From positions 34,617 to 98,616 of IMG/VR virus record IMGVR_UViG_3300036981_000255: a DNA stretch of 64,000 nt; one strand, given 5' to 3'. The notes beneath the pieces are model-generated. The model saw only the letters and a program-made list of their open reading frames with translations. It did not search any database and had not been told where the DNA came from. The position numbers and the translations under genes are program-made. This DNA comes from a virus. Numbering within the stretch: position 1 is the stretch's first letter; every line of letters starts with the position of its first letter. Below are positions 15,873 through 24,464 of this stretch, piece after piece.

Positions 15873-17660
15873 TTATGGTTTACAGACGAATGTATCTCTA
15901 TGTCTATTGTATTTTTGTTTTTCGATATTCCAATTGCATTGTATCTCACTGAAACAAAGTGGTCTATCGTGTAATCTAAAGGCTGCGATTCCCCCAATGA
16001 AAGAGCCAGCAAAATTTTCTTCTAGTGTGCCACATTTTCCTTGGTGTGGTAATACTTCGTAGCATCTGATTTTGCATACGCCTAAAGAACCACCATTAGA
16101 ATATAATAAATTGTTTATGACACTTAAAGAGCCATTGATTTCAATTTTTAAAGTCGTCCGATTATTAAATTGAGACCCAAAGACGTTTATTTTCCCTAAT
16201 CTACGTGGAATGTGCATTTCAAGCCACATTTGTATCAATTCTGGTTCTGCAACTGATAATGGTGGACTTATAAAAGTTTCTCCATCTACAACTATTCCAC
16301 CGAATTGGCAAGGGCTTACTAGACTTGTCACGTAATCACAAACAGTGTATCCGCTTGCATCAAAATATAAAGCATCACCACTTGGAATTACTTCTAACAA
16401 ACCTTGTGTTCCACCACCAATACTGATATTGTATGGGACTGCCAATTGTTTATCTCGATGTTCGTCTAATGGATATGGTTGGAAGTCTGGAAAGTCGTCT
16501 ATTTTGAGCTTTAAAAAGCCATCTACAAAAATACACAAAGTTCCAAGTCTGCCCTTTATAATGCAATCGCTTTTGACATAAGGTTCAAATCTATATACAA
16601 TATAATGCCATTTGCCATTTTCTATAATGTCTTGTGCAGAATAGAACTCTTCAATTATCGGTGTTCCAGAATATTGAATTGTTCCATCTGTCATTGTCAT
16701 ACATTCTCCCGAAGTGGTCAAAATTCGTACTCCAATAGCTCCTTCGTCATCAATTCTAAAAGCCATTGCATTGTTTAAAAGTCCATTGCAACAATCATCA
16801 ATTGTGGCAGTAGGATTTGGCTGCGGTTGACACAACATTTTGCGATTATAGTATAAAAAAGGGTTGATAGACGGCTGAAAGTCGTTCACTTCAAGTTCTG
16901 GACTTAAAGGTATTCCTGTACAGGTTGTCATTCCTGAAAGTGGACTGAATAGACAAAACTTATTTTCGGCTCTTAACCCCCAATAATAGAAAATATTGTC
17001 ATTCTCTGGATATACTTCATTCAATTGAGGTTTGGTAGGACAGGTGTCGCCACTTAAAACATCCAATGACCATATTTCAGTTACCTCGGTCTGACCTGTT
17101 CCATTTGGCTCATAATAAACGCTTTCTCCTGTGATTGTAACTGTAAAGCCCGATGGACATTCATCACGTTTCAACCAAAACTCTTTAGTCCAACCAATTG
17201 GATAATAATTCGGTAAAACTTCAAAGTCGTATTCGTGCAATTTATAAAAACCTTGAAAAAAACCACCGCAAAAATGAACATGCTCTGGAATTGTTGAAGT
17301 TGCAAGGACATGATTCATTTCATAACAAAAAGTGTCACCAGATACTCGCTTAATACAAAACGCTGTGCTTCCAGAAGGATTGTATGTTTCACCTGTAAAA
17401 TTATCAACAAATCTGTTATCAACGCCTGTTAGACCAATATCGCATAAATCAGCGTTAAAACTTACAGCATCCTCCCATTGGATATTACTACACATTCCAC
17501 TGATATTAGTAAAATCAAAAGATGTTATAACATCGCCTGACACTAAAATATCACAATTGTAACATTGTACATTGTCCATTGATAGTTGTAAATCCCAATA
17601 ATTTGACTTATTTAACTTCAAATCGAAGATGTTATTGTAATTCTTACGAATATTGCTCAT
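15873..17660 (-). CDS. Large Cys-rich structural protein with LamG-like domain
   Basis: A 595-residue beta-rich protein with many cysteines. About residues 350-440 look like a concanavalin/LamG-type jelly roll: NGKWHYIVYRFEP, LGTLCIFVDGFLKLKID, then YNISIGGGTQGL. Such domains bind carbohydrate or decorate fibres. It lies 6 bases upstream of the portal gene and has its own late-promoter motif, so it is a probable virion protein, perhaps a head or tail fibre used in adsorption. It contains no catalytic motif I recognise. Confidence 0.6.
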   Translation of the reverse strand: MSNIRKNYNNIFDLKLNKSNYWDLQLSMDNVQCYNCDILVSGDVITSFDFTNISGMCSNIQWEDAVSFNADLCDIGLTGVDNRFVDNFTGETYNPSGSTAFCIKRVSGDTFCYEMNHVLATSTIPEHVHFCGGFFQGFYKLHEYDFEVLPNYYPIGWTKEFWLKRDECPSGFTVTITGESVYYEPNGTGQTEVTEIWSLDVLSGDTCPTKPQLNEVYPENDNIFYYWGLRAENKFCLFSPLSGMTTCTGIPLSPELEVNDFQPSINPFLYYNRKMLCQPQPNPTATIDDCCNGLLNNAMAFRIDDEGAIGVRILTTSGECMTMTDGTIQYSGTPIIEEFYSAQDIIENGKWHYIVYRFEPYVKSDCIIKGRLGTLCIFVDGFLKLKIDDFPDFQPYPLDEHRDKQLAVPYNISIGGGTQGLLEVIPSGDALYFDASGYTVCDYVTSLVSPCQFGGIVVDGETFISPPLSVAEPELIQMWLEMHIPRRLGKINVFGSQFNNRTTLKIEINGSLSVINNLLYSNGGSLGVCKIRCYEVLPHQGKCGTLEENFAGSFIGGIAAFRLHDRPLCFSEIQCNWNIEKQKYNRHRDTFVCKP

Positions 17661-17679
17661 TAATCGGTTTTCATTTTTC

Positions 17680-17687
17680 TATAAATA
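17680..17687 (-). promoter_or_regulatory. Putative late promoter, minus strand
   Basis: The minus strand reads ACTATTTATAGAAAA 19 bases before the ATG at 17660. It stands back to back with the plus-strand copy at 17724. Confidence 0.5.
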
Positions 17688-17723
17688 GTTTTCATTATTC
17701 TAAATATTACTTGTGTTGGCAAA

Positions 17724-17731
17724 TATTTATA
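17724..17731 (+). promoter_or_regulatory. Putative late promoter, plus strand, of the tagged-protein operon
   Basis: AAATATTTATAATC lies 16 bases before the ATG at 17748 on the coding strand. That the motif flips with the gene direction supports a promoter role. Confidence 0.6.
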
Positions 17732-17747
17732 ATCAAAACAATCAGTA

Positions 17748-18284
17748 ATGAAAAACCGTAAAATATATCTAAGTGAATCACAAATCAAAGGCTTAAAATC
17801 AATAGGATTGCAAGAAATAATTGATGCAGATGGCTCTCTAATAAGTGGCGATGAAATTTCTAACGAAAAAACCATTAAAACCAACACTATAAAACCCGAT
17901 GGACGACCACAAACATCTGATGATTTTGCTAAAGAAACAGGTAAGCAATCTGACATGTATTTGAATCGTTATGGTTTTTCAATTACAGAAGGTGAAGATG
18001 CGTTGACAGAAGCAGACGACTTTGTATCTAATAATGCAAAACCGAGTGGATTCATGGATAAAAATTCAAAAATCCCTGAAACTACTGAATTATCAAAAAG
18101 TTATAAAAAACCCGATATTCAAAGCTCTTTGAATGATTTGATACGCAAAATAACTCAAAATTCAATTGAAAAGGAATTGCAACAAGATATTAACGCAATT
18201 GTATTGAAAGGGTTGCTATCATCTGTTAATTTTAGTAATATGAAACCACAACACAAAAAAGAAATCCAAAATATGTTAAAATAA
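17748..18284 (+). CDS. Tagged head/internal protein, 178 aa
   Basis: The N-terminus MKNRKIYLSESQIKGLKSIG followed by LQE carries the tag shared by many proteins here ([K]-I-x-L-[NST]-E-x-Q-x). T4 packages internal proteins into the head by N-terminal capsid-targeting sequences cut after L/I-x-E by the prohead protease; GLQE, SITE and ALTE here would be such sites. The rest is hydrophilic and low in structure, ending in helices. Its stop overlaps the next ATG (TAATG), so the two are coupled. I infer a head-core or injected protein; no enzyme motif is present. Confidence 0.65.
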   Translation: MKNRKIYLSESQIKGLKSIGLQEIIDADGSLISGDEISNEKTIKTNTIKPDGRPQTSDDFAKETGKQSDMYLNRYGFSITEGEDALTEADDFVSNNAKPSGFMDKNSKIPETTELSKSYKKPDIQSSLNDLIRKITQNSIEKELQQDINAIVLKGLLSSVNFSNMKPQHKKEIQNMLK

Positions 18285-19291
18285 TGGCAAATAGCGATTT
18301 GGTTGGAAAAATGTGGAAAATTCCAAGTCCATATTTATCAAAATTAAGAGAAAAATTGAACAATCATCAAGGTGATAAACACGTTGAAGGGTACACTCGA
18401 CTTCAAAATCTTTTGCAAAGTGGTAAAATATCTTACGAGAATTTGAAGAATGTGAAACACATTCTGGACAAGAATATAAAAAATGAAACTATCTACGAAT
18501 TAAATGGCGGTAAAGATTTTCACCGATGGATTAACGACCAACTATCAGTTGCAAGAAATAGTATTGAAAGCGGAAAGAAAATTCAGAAAGATGTTGGAAA
18601 TCAGAACGCATACAAGAAACCTCACGAAAAAGATTCAACAAACAAAGGGAAAGTTCGTACAGCAAGACTCGACAAATCTACAAGTTCAAAAGACATTTAT
18701 AACAATAATGTGAACTATGAATCTGTTCAAAGGTCATCTATTAAAATTGTAATATCTGAAAGTCAATATCGTCAACTTTTCCAAGAATCAAATGATATTC
18801 CAATTAGCCCATCAGTTATTAACGAAATATTGAAAGGTTATATTCAAGCTGCGCTATGGCTTGAAAAGGAAAGATTGGAGGAAGATTTTAATTCTATCAT
18901 GGGTTATGACGATGAAGATGACTATGACTATGAAGAATCCGAAGAGACTAATGAACTTCAAAAGTTGATTAAAATGTCAGCAGATATCAATAAAAAATCT
19001 TTTGATAGTTTTATGGCACAGGATATGGATTCAAATTCAAAAATTCAAGCCTATTTGGACATTAAAGATTTTATAAAATCTGCTGGAATGGATGCAATCA
19101 ACGAAGTTTTAGAAACAGACGGAGCAAATGACTTAGGAATGGATATTTGGCTCACAAGAAATCGTCATGGTGCAGGTTTTTTTGACCGAACTTACGACCA
19201 TGAATCGGAATTAATGGATGCAGCTCATAAATTAGGCGAAGTTGACCTATATATTGGGGACGATTTGTTATTATATTTTAGCAATATTTAG
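18284..19291 (+). CDS. Head-type protein fused to an internally tagged cargo, 335 aa
   Basis: Residues 1-150 look like a conserved phage head-associated domain (LQNLLQSGKISYENLKNVKH, YELNGGKDFHRWINDQL). At about residues 151-168 comes IKIVISESQYRQLFQE, the tag that elsewhere is N-terminal. Cutting there would free a C-terminal cargo. The cargo has an acidic stretch (DDEDDYDYEESEE) and ends with WLTRNRHGAGFFDRTYD and LYIGDDLLLYFS, a pattern I know from many uncharacterised phage proteins. An internal tag suggests a polyprotein processed in the prohead. Tag similarity is seen; processing is inferred. Confidence 0.65.
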   Translation: MANSDLVGKMWKIPSPYLSKLREKLNNHQGDKHVEGYTRLQNLLQSGKISYENLKNVKHILDKNIKNETIYELNGGKDFHRWINDQLSVARNSIESGKKIQKDVGNQNAYKKPHEKDSTNKGKVRTARLDKSTSSKDIYNNNVNYESVQRSSIKIVISESQYRQLFQESNDIPISPSVINEILKGYIQAALWLEKERLEEDFNSIMGYDDEDDYDYEESEETNELQKLIKMSADINKKSFDSFMAQDMDSNSKIQAYLDIKDFIKSAGMDAINEVLETDGANDLGMDIWLTRNRHGAGFFDRTYDHESELMDAAHKLGEVDLYIGDDLLLYFSNI

Positions 19292-19294
19292 AAA

Positions 19295-19897
19295 ATGAAA
19301 ATAATATTAACCGAAAATCAATATAATTCACTATTCAACGAAATCTATTTTTCCACTTTCAGTGAAAACCAACAAACGCCAGTAAACTGTGATTGCTGTC
19401 AATATTTTGATTTTGAATCTTTGATGCAATATGGTGGCTTCGAGCATCCCATTTATTATCTTATCAATAAACGTGAGACTAATGACCTTCAATTCATGTC
19501 TCCTGATGATTATATAAAATCCATTGCCAAAGCATCAAACCTTTCGACTTCTGAAATAGTAAATTCAAATGTTGTTTTTCAACAAAAAATAGATAAATAT
19601 GCCGAGTTGATGCGAAACGGCACTAAGTTCCCTATCGGTTTTTATACAATTGGTAAATCTTATCAAGAAGGTCGTCATCGAACCTTGGCAGCAAAACAAA
19701 TTGGTTGTTTATCAATACCTATGGTAAGGATTGTAAAAAATATTTCAACAAAAGATGTTGAGAAAGTCGTAAGAGGTTTGATTGGAAAGTCAAGAGAAGT
19801 GGTCAATCAAATGTATGTCGATAAGGGCTTTAAAGGGATTACAGATTTGGATTGGCGAGAATTAAACAATTATCAAAAATATTACTTAAATCAATAA
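19295..19897 (+). CDS. Tagged ParB/Srx-like protein, 200 aa
   Basis: The N-terminus MKIILTENQYNSLFNE is the shared tag. Near residues 125-145 lies SYQEGRHRTLAAKQIGCLSI, the signature of the ParB/sulfiredoxin fold (G-R-H-R) seen in phage ParB-like nucleases or CTP-binding proteins. The gene follows the previous one after 3 bases. I infer a capsid-packaged, DNA- or nucleotide-acting protein injected with the genome. The catalytic activity cannot be told from sequence alone. Confidence 0.68.
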   Translation: MKIILTENQYNSLFNEIYFSTFSENQQTPVNCDCCQYFDFESLMQYGGFEHPIYYLINKRETNDLQFMSPDDYIKSIAKASNLSTSEIVNSNVVFQQKIDKYAELMRNGTKFPIGFYTIGKSYQEGRHRTLAAKQIGCLSIPMVRIVKNISTKDVEKVVRGLIGKSREVVNQMYVDKGFKGITDLDWRELNNYQKYYLNQ

Positions 19898-19899
19898 AA

Positions 19900-20373
19900 A
19901 TGAAAATATTTCTGAACGAAAGTCAATATAAAGTGTTATTTGAAAATTCTGCAACTAAAACAAAACTCAAAGGTTTAAAACCTATGGGAGTTTATATGAA
20001 AGCAGCATTTGATTCTGGGTATGATGAAGAATCAATGGCAAAAATGCAAATCAATAGATTTTTGAGCCGTCTAACAAATTTGCCAGAAGTTGTAACGTTA
20101 TATCGAGTTGTTTTTGTTGATGATGAATCAAAGATTGACCATGTAAACATTGGTGAACATTATGGTGTCAATGAGCGAAACCTTTTAGCAAGCCATTACA
20201 GACAATCACACGTTGGAGGTGGAAAACCATTCTTGTTAACAGTCAAAGCAGATAGAAATCTTGTGAATTTCCATGAAACTCTTTTGAATAATATCATCTA
20301 TCCACATGAAAACGAGATTACTTTGAAGAACAATGGACGTGGTGCAAATATTGTGAAAATTAAACCGTTGTAA
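19900..20373 (+). CDS. Tagged ADP-ribosyltransferase-like protein, 157 aa
   Basis: The start MKIFLNESQYKVLFE, at an ATG 2 bases after the previous stop, is the tag; the longer upstream reading (from 19852) would bury the tag and is rejected. Downstream are VVTLYRVVFVDD (an Arg as in ART motif 1) and YPHENEITLKN, an E-x-E pair as in arginine-type ADP-ribosyltransferases. The Ser-Thr-Ser motif is not clear. T4 Alt is a packaged and injected ADP-ribosyltransferase with a cleaved N-terminus, which makes the combination meaningful. ART assignment is probable, not proven. Confidence 0.62.
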   Translation: MKIFLNESQYKVLFENSATKTKLKGLKPMGVYMKAAFDSGYDEESMAKMQINRFLSRLTNLPEVVTLYRVVFVDDESKIDHVNIGEHYGVNERNLLASHYRQSHVGGGKPFLLTVKADRNLVNFHETLLNNIIYPHENEITLKNNGRGANIVKIKPL

Positions 20374-20374
20374 A

Positions 20375-21601
20375 TCAACCAATTCTAATATTTAAGTCTA
20401 ACAAAGATTCCATATTAAAATTCAAAAGTTTTTTCACCATATCATCTTGTGATGTTGGAAGTCCGTGGTATGGATGAACATGGTTTGCAATGACGTTCTT
20501 TAGAAGATTCAAAAAATCCACAAGATTATCACCATAAACCATTGGATGTGCAGTAGAGTTGATTTCTAATTGCGTTGCATCATCAATTTGCTTCTCTGGG
20601 TCTGTTAAGTTATAGTTTTTTGCGCTTTTATGTGACAGAAGATTTAATTTTTCTGCCACAAGATTCATCACAGAACCTGCGAATTGGTCATATTCATTGG
20701 CTTTTTTATCTTCTACTTGTTGTTTGACAATCTTTTGATTGTTAGGGAAAATCGTTGGCTCACTTGCAAGTTCTTGCTCGGATGTGTTCAAATTCCATTT
20801 AACGTATGTGCGTTGAAAGTCTTTAATTTTTCTCTTAGTTGCACTAATCAATTCCTCACGACTTGCATAACCTTGATTGAAATTTTCTTCAATAAAATTG
20901 TCAGATAGGCGAATGACTTTAATCATCAGACGATTTTGACTGTCACTTGTGATGTTAATGTTATGGGTCGCAGGAATATTTTCAACCTTTGTGATTGTTT
21001 TGAAAGTCTTTTGATTGGATGCGTTTTCAATTCCATAACGCATTTGAATAAAAACAGGGTCTTTACGATTGAATGAGGTTGGTTTATCCTTTTCATGCTT
21101 ACCTGCTCGAATCAAAACCTCACTATCTTTGAAAATTAAGTCTGTATTTTTACGTCCCTGCAACCCAATTTGGTCTTTGGTGAGATATGTACCTTTAGCA
21201 GTTGGAATTTCTGAAATTGGCGTTCCACGTTCTACCCAACCATCAGACTCGTTAGATGTTGCTGTGTAATAGAATGGGTCAAAGTCAAGATTTTCAATTT
21301 GAGAAATGGTGATAGCAAGATAATAACGCTTCTCTTGATTTGTTGTTTTATCAGCATTATAGATTCTATCTAAGACAACGGCAACTCTTTCCCCAACTTT
21401 AGGAACAAAATGCAAAAATGGGCTTGTTAATGGATAACAAGGTGGCAAATCAGCATTCTCTACCCTTTTGTCAAAGTCTGGAATCCGAACTTTGATTTGT
21501 CTTGTCTCATAAGGGTCTGTAATGTCAACAACTTCACCGAAATATATAATCCTTTCTGAAAGTTGAACATCATTAGGTGAAAAGGAATCTGGTCTGCCCA
21601 T
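20375..21601 (-). CDS. Baseplate hub/spike protein with gp5-like OB fold
   Basis: Residues 15-130 look like the OB-fold domain of gp5/gpV spike proteins (GEVVDITDPYETRQIKVRIP, FLHFVPKVGERVAVVLDR). It continues with a beta segment DQIGLQGRKNTDLIFKDSEV typical of spike shafts, and a C-terminus with NHVHPYHGLPTS, where His residues could bind a metal. No lysozyme domain is present, unlike T4 gp5. It is 408 residues long and convergent with the tagged operon, the stops being 1 base apart. Confidence 0.62.
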   Translation of the reverse strand: MGRPDSFSPNDVQLSERIIYFGEVVDITDPYETRQIKVRIPDFDKRVENADLPPCYPLTSPFLHFVPKVGERVAVVLDRIYNADKTTNQEKRYYLAITISQIENLDFDPFYYTATSNESDGWVERGTPISEIPTAKGTYLTKDQIGLQGRKNTDLIFKDSEVLIRAGKHEKDKPTSFNRKDPVFIQMRYGIENASNQKTFKTITKVENIPATHNINITSDSQNRLMIKVIRLSDNFIEENFNQGYASREELISATKRKIKDFQRTYVKWNLNTSEQELASEPTIFPNNQKIVKQQVEDKKANEYDQFAGSVMNLVAEKLNLLSHKSAKNYNLTDPEKQIDDATQLEINSTAHPMVYGDNLVDFLNLLKNVIANHVHPYHGLPTSQDDMVKKLLNFNMESLLDLNIRIG

Positions 21602-21614
21602 TGTTGTAAATACT

Positions 21615-21830
21615 TTAGTAATAATATCTTAAATCTATCTTCAAACCGTCCAATCTATGAATAAATTCACTTGTCAACAACCGTTCTTTAAAAAAGACTG
21701 TATTTTTAGTGCCATCCTTAAATTTAACAGATGGCACTCTGTTGTCAAATTCTTTTGAAACTTTTTCTATTTCGGCTTCAACTGTTTCGATAGAGATAAA
21801 ACCGAATTTAAGCATTATTTTTTTAAACAT
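21615..21830 (-). CDS. Unknown small protein, 71 aa
   Basis: Starts MFKKIMLKFGFISIETVEAE and ends DGLKIDLRYYY. It has one amphipathic N-terminal helix and no clear motif. It lies 13 bases upstream of the baseplate gene on the same strand and is part of a chain of small genes running to 23141. Function unknown. Confidence 0.5.
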   Translation of the reverse strand: MFKKIMLKFGFISIETVEAEIEKVSKEFDNRVPSVKFKDGTKNTVFFKERLLTSEFIHRLDGLKIDLRYYY

Positions 21831-21850
21831 GACTTATGTTTTTATTTTAG

Positions 21851-22015
21851 CTATTTACTATACTTCCATTTAAGGTATTCTTCACGTGTTTCAAAGCCAT
21901 TATCTTTAGCTTCTTGAACCAGTAATCTGTCTAAGAAATCTCTACATATTAAACTAGCCCTTGGTCTAATCCCAATCGGAAATTGTGGTGTTGGCGGTGT
22001 CACATTTTGTTCCAT
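21851..22015 (-). CDS. Unknown small protein, 54 aa
   Basis: An ATG at 22015 opens a frame reading MEQNVTPPTPQFPIGIRPRA and ending EEYLKWKYSK before a TAG. It fills the gap between two accepted small genes exactly, leaving 5 bases on one side. The proline-rich start and FLDRLL helix look like real protein. Function unknown. Confidence 0.5.
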   Translation of the reverse strand: MEQNVTPPTPQFPIGIRPRASLICRDFLDRLLVQEAKDNGFETREEYLKWKYSK

Positions 22016-22020
22016 AATAA

Positions 22021-22236
22021 TTAATTCAAGTTAGGTTTCAAAATAGCATCAATAGACTTCAAAACGTCTTTTGACCTTTCAACGTTTTCGTTTGATGCGA
22101 AGCCATTATCTACAAATTTTTGTAGATAATTGAGCAGCATTTGTTGTTGGATTTTCCATTCTTCTAATTCTCCGACATTTAGTAGTTGGATTGTCTCATT
22201 TATCTCGTTTGAGATTTCCTCTTCTTCGCTAATCAT
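22021..22236 (-). CDS. Unknown small helical protein, 71 aa
   Basis: Acidic N-terminus (MISEEEEISNEINETIQLL) then helical. Its start overlaps the stop of the upstream gene by 4 bases (ATGA type), a coupled pair. It contains no known motif. Confidence 0.6.
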   Translation of the reverse strand: MISEEEEISNEINETIQLLNVGELEEWKIQQQMLLNYLQKFVDNGFASNENVERSKDVLKSIDAILKPNLN

Positions 22237-22517
22237 AATTGTTTGTTTATTTCATTATATAAAGCTGCTTTTTCTTTGACTTTCGAAATTTCTTCTATTT
22301 CAAACTCATCTGACCCTCCAAATAATGGGTATTTTGTATATAAAATCTTCCCTACTCCGTCTACTACGAATTGGATACTCCCAAGACACATCCCAACAGT
22401 GAAACTCTTAACAGTTTTAAATACGTCATAGATTTTCCCTTGTTTATCATAAGCAATTAAATCTTCACATTTTTCAATGTCTTGTAATTGACCGTTGATT
22501 TCTACTTGTTTTTTCAC
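22233..22517 (-). CDS. Unknown protein, 94 aa
   Basis: Short beta/alpha protein (MKKQVEINGQLQDIEKCEDL ... GMCLGSIQFVVDGVGKILY). It overlaps the next gene by 4 bases. A 50-base element also present at 26925 lies directly upstream and may be its leader or promoter. Confidence 0.6.
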   Translation of the reverse strand: MKKQVEINGQLQDIEKCEDLIAYDKQGKIYDVFKTVKSFTVGMCLGSIQFVVDGVGKILYTKYPLFGGSDEFEIEEISKVKEKAALYNEINKQL

Positions 22518-22528
22518 TTTATTAAAAT

Positions 22529-22600
22529 TTAATGATTAAAAAATAAACCTTTCATAAGATTCTAAAACTAGAACCAAAAGATTTTCAATAAAGTTCCTTT
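22529..22600 (-). repeat. Repeated leader element, copy 1
   Basis: On the minus strand the gap contains AAAGGAACTT, TTGAAAATCT, TGGTT and TAGAATCTTATGAAA in order. The same series occurs at 26925-26995. Both lie just upstream of a gene and contain an ATG in the AATCTTATG context, opening a very short frame (MKGLFFNH here). It could be a promoter or leader-peptide control region. Confidence 0.5.
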
Positions 22601-23141
22601 AGATAAAATCTTTTTCATCGACATAAGAATAATCTATTGATGTTTTTAATTGTGGTAAGCCAACATTTAATGCTGATACAACTCTATGATGACCATCTGT
22701 AACAACCCAAGCATATCTTCCTAAATCATCTTCTGTTATTTTTTCACCACTCAAAAAATATTTAAACCTTTCAATGTCACCTTCATCAATAATGATAGGG
22801 TAGCCTTTTATTGGTGGGAAGTCATGCTCCATCATTTTTAATCTCATTTCATCAGAATATTTTTCTATTTTATCAGATGAAATGGGATTGGCAAAAGCAG
22901 ATATTACATAATCTGGTGAAATCCATCCTCTGTTTTTTAAAGGTTCGTCAAATGTTGGCTCATCAGTTTTTTTCACTAAACTTTTATGTATCCAAGAACC
23001 TTTAGGAAAATTATTATTTTTAAAAAAATATTGGGTATCCGTTTTATCTAAAATCTTACCGTAATTGGTATTATCTCCAATATTTGCGTTTTCGTTCAAA
23101 TATTCTCTTATAGTGGTCGCTACAAACTTTCTTAGTCCCAT
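22599..23141 (-). CDS. ParB-like protein with head-type leader, 180 aa
   Basis: Starts MGLRKFVATTIREYLNE, an amphipathic helix ending in L-x-E, like leaders of T4 head-packaged proteins. The C-terminal part has AWVVTDGHHRVVSALNVGL, the ParB/Srx-type D-G-H-H-R signature. A strong late-promoter motif lies 15 bases upstream. It is inferred to be a packaged, DNA-related effector, like the ParB-like protein at 19295, but with a different leader. Confidence 0.62.
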   Translation of the reverse strand: MGLRKFVATTIREYLNENANIGDNTNYGKILDKTDTQYFFKNNNFPKGSWIHKSLVKKTDEPTFDEPLKNRGWISPDYVISAFANPISSDKIEKYSDEMRLKMMEHDFPPIKGYPIIIDEGDIERFKYFLSGEKITEDDLGRYAWVVTDGHHRVVSALNVGLPQLKTSIDYSYVDEKDFI

Positions 23142-23156
23142 ATTTATTCAATTTAT

Positions 23157-23164
23157 TATAAATA
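23157..23164 (-). promoter_or_regulatory. Putative late promoter upstream of the ParB-like gene
   Basis: The minus strand reads TTCAATATTTATAATAAATT, 15 bases before the ATG at 23141; it is close to the sheath promoter copy. Confidence 0.6.
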
Positions 23165-23169
23165 TTGAA

Positions 23170-23559
23170 CTAACTAATAACACCAGTTCCAGTAGCAAAA
23201 TTAATGGTTGCGCCTTGCACTACAACAGAACCGACAGGACACACCCCTGTGGCTGTTAGCGGAATACCTGCTGGAATTACAATTGTTAATCTAGCGTCTT
23301 CAAGGATAGCTCTGACGATTTCTTCAATACGAATGCGTTCCATTTTTTCTGTAACGCTTTCAGAGCCATCTGGTAAGTTGCCAATAGGCGCACCAGCTTC
23401 TTGTTGCCTTGTGATAATTTTTTTAGCAATGCTTCTTGCAGACAATCCAACACGACTAAAGCCACCACTTAAAATCAAAGGTGGTGGCACAGGAAGGGCT
23501 GACGATGTGTTTGTTGCGATTACCGCTTGTACGATTTGTACTATTTCTTCGGTTGTCAT
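23170..23559 (-). CDS. Unknown, possibly structural, 129 aa
   Basis: Starts MTTEEIVQIVQAVIATNTSS, with a proline stretch (LPVPPPLIL), a helical middle and a hydrophobic beta C-terminus (VVVQGATINFATGTGVIS). The end resembles small virion decoration proteins in style, with no sure family. It overlaps the upstream gene by 4 bases. Confidence 0.55.
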   Translation of the reverse strand: MTTEEIVQIVQAVIATNTSSALPVPPPLILSGGFSRVGLSARSIAKKIITRQQEAGAPIGNLPDGSESVTEKMERIRIEEIVRAILEDARLTIVIPAGIPLTATGVCPVGSVVVQGATINFATGTGVIS

Positions 23560-23906
23560 TGTTTAAATTCGTTTAAAACAGTTTCAATTTTACTTAGATT
23601 TTCGCCAGAAATTGAAGAAGTTTCATCATCACCATTTTCAGATAATACCCTAATCATGCAAAATTTTGCAAAATTTAACTTGTCTTGAGAATTTGATTTT
23701 AAATATGATGATAATTCTTTAAATCTATTGATTAATTCACTGAAAATCATGTCTGTATCTTTGACATTAGCTGGAACTCGCATTGTAAAACTTTGACCGC
23801 CTGTATCGCATAATCGTTTTAATTCTTCCAAAGCCAATTCTATGAGTTCGTTGTTTGTCATATTGACTCGTGCTTCGTCAAAAATTTCTGTTAATGTTTT
23901 TTGCAT
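23556..23906 (-). CDS. Unknown helical protein, 116 aa
   Basis: Helical, acidic protein (MQKTLTEIFDEARVNMTNNE ... INRFKELSSYLKSNSQDK). It is coupled to the gene downstream by a 4-base overlap. No known motif. Confidence 0.6.
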   Translation of the reverse strand: MQKTLTEIFDEARVNMTNNELIELALEELKRLCDTGGQSFTMRVPANVKDTDMIFSELINRFKELSSYLKSNSQDKLNFAKFCMIRVLSENGDDETSSISGENLSKIETVLNEFKQ

Positions 23907-23914
23907 GTTTGTTA

Positions 23915-24052
23915 TTATCTACTAAATTTTTTAGAATTATCTTTCGGATACAATACTTTCATCAATTTCTTCCACTCTTTGTCGGAAATATCTTTTGATG
24001 TTAAACTTGTATCATCAGAATTTGTCAAGTTTTTGTTTTCGTTGTCGGTCAT
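23915..24052 (-). CDS. Unknown small protein, 45 aa
   Basis: ATG at 24052 gives MTDNENKNLTNSDDTSLTSK, then KEWKKLMKVLYPKDNSKKFSR and a stop. It fits between neighbours with gaps of 8 and 5 bases, like the other genes of this chain. Function unknown. Confidence 0.5.
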   Translation of the reverse strand: MTDNENKNLTNSDDTSLTSKDISDKEWKKLMKVLYPKDNSKKFSR

Positions 24053-24057
24053 TATTA

Positions 24058-24462
24058 TTAAATCAGTTTATTTTTTTCCCAATATTTTTTTATTTCTGGT
24101 GATTGCTTTATTGGTGAAGGTTTAATTTTTTCGCCAATAGCATCTTCAATAAATTTATATAAATATGTTGCTAACCCTAATCTTCGATACTCTGGTTGTA
24201 TTCGGATATTATCTAAATACACACCATCAAAATTAGAATCATAATCATTTAACGATGCCGACCCAACTTCACCAACACCATCAACTTCGATGACGAATTT
24301 TTTACTATGGTTAAGTTTCAAAAAATTATAAATCACACCATTAATATTTAACCTTTTCCATATTGAAATCATGTCTAAATCATCTTTATTTAAAGGCATA
24401 GATTCAAAACCTTCACTTATAGTGACATGTAATATTCCGTTTATAAATTTTCTTATGTTCAT
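24058..24462 (-). CDS. GNAT acetyltransferase-like protein, 134 aa
   Basis: Residues 75-110 read GVYLDNIRIQPEYRRLGLAT then YLYKFIEDAIG, the GNAT acetyl-CoA binding pattern (R-x-x-G-[LI]-[AG]). The start MNIRKFINGILHVTISEGFE resembles the head-type leaders here, with I-S-E as a possible prohead protease site. A packaged acetyltransferase that modifies a host protein is possible. The acyl-acceptor is unknown. Confidence 0.65.
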   Translation of the reverse strand: MNIRKFINGILHVTISEGFESMPLNKDDLDMISIWKRLNINGVIYNFLKLNHSKKFVIEVDGVGEVGSASLNDYDSNFDGVYLDNIRIQPEYRRLGLATYLYKFIEDAIGEKIKPSPIKQSPEIKKYWEKNKLI

Positions 24463-24464
24463 AG

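Noticed and set aside
19852-19899. Upstream start for the ART-like gene
   Set aside because: It lies within the previous gene and would bury the conserved tag; the ATG at 19900 puts the tag at the N-terminus.
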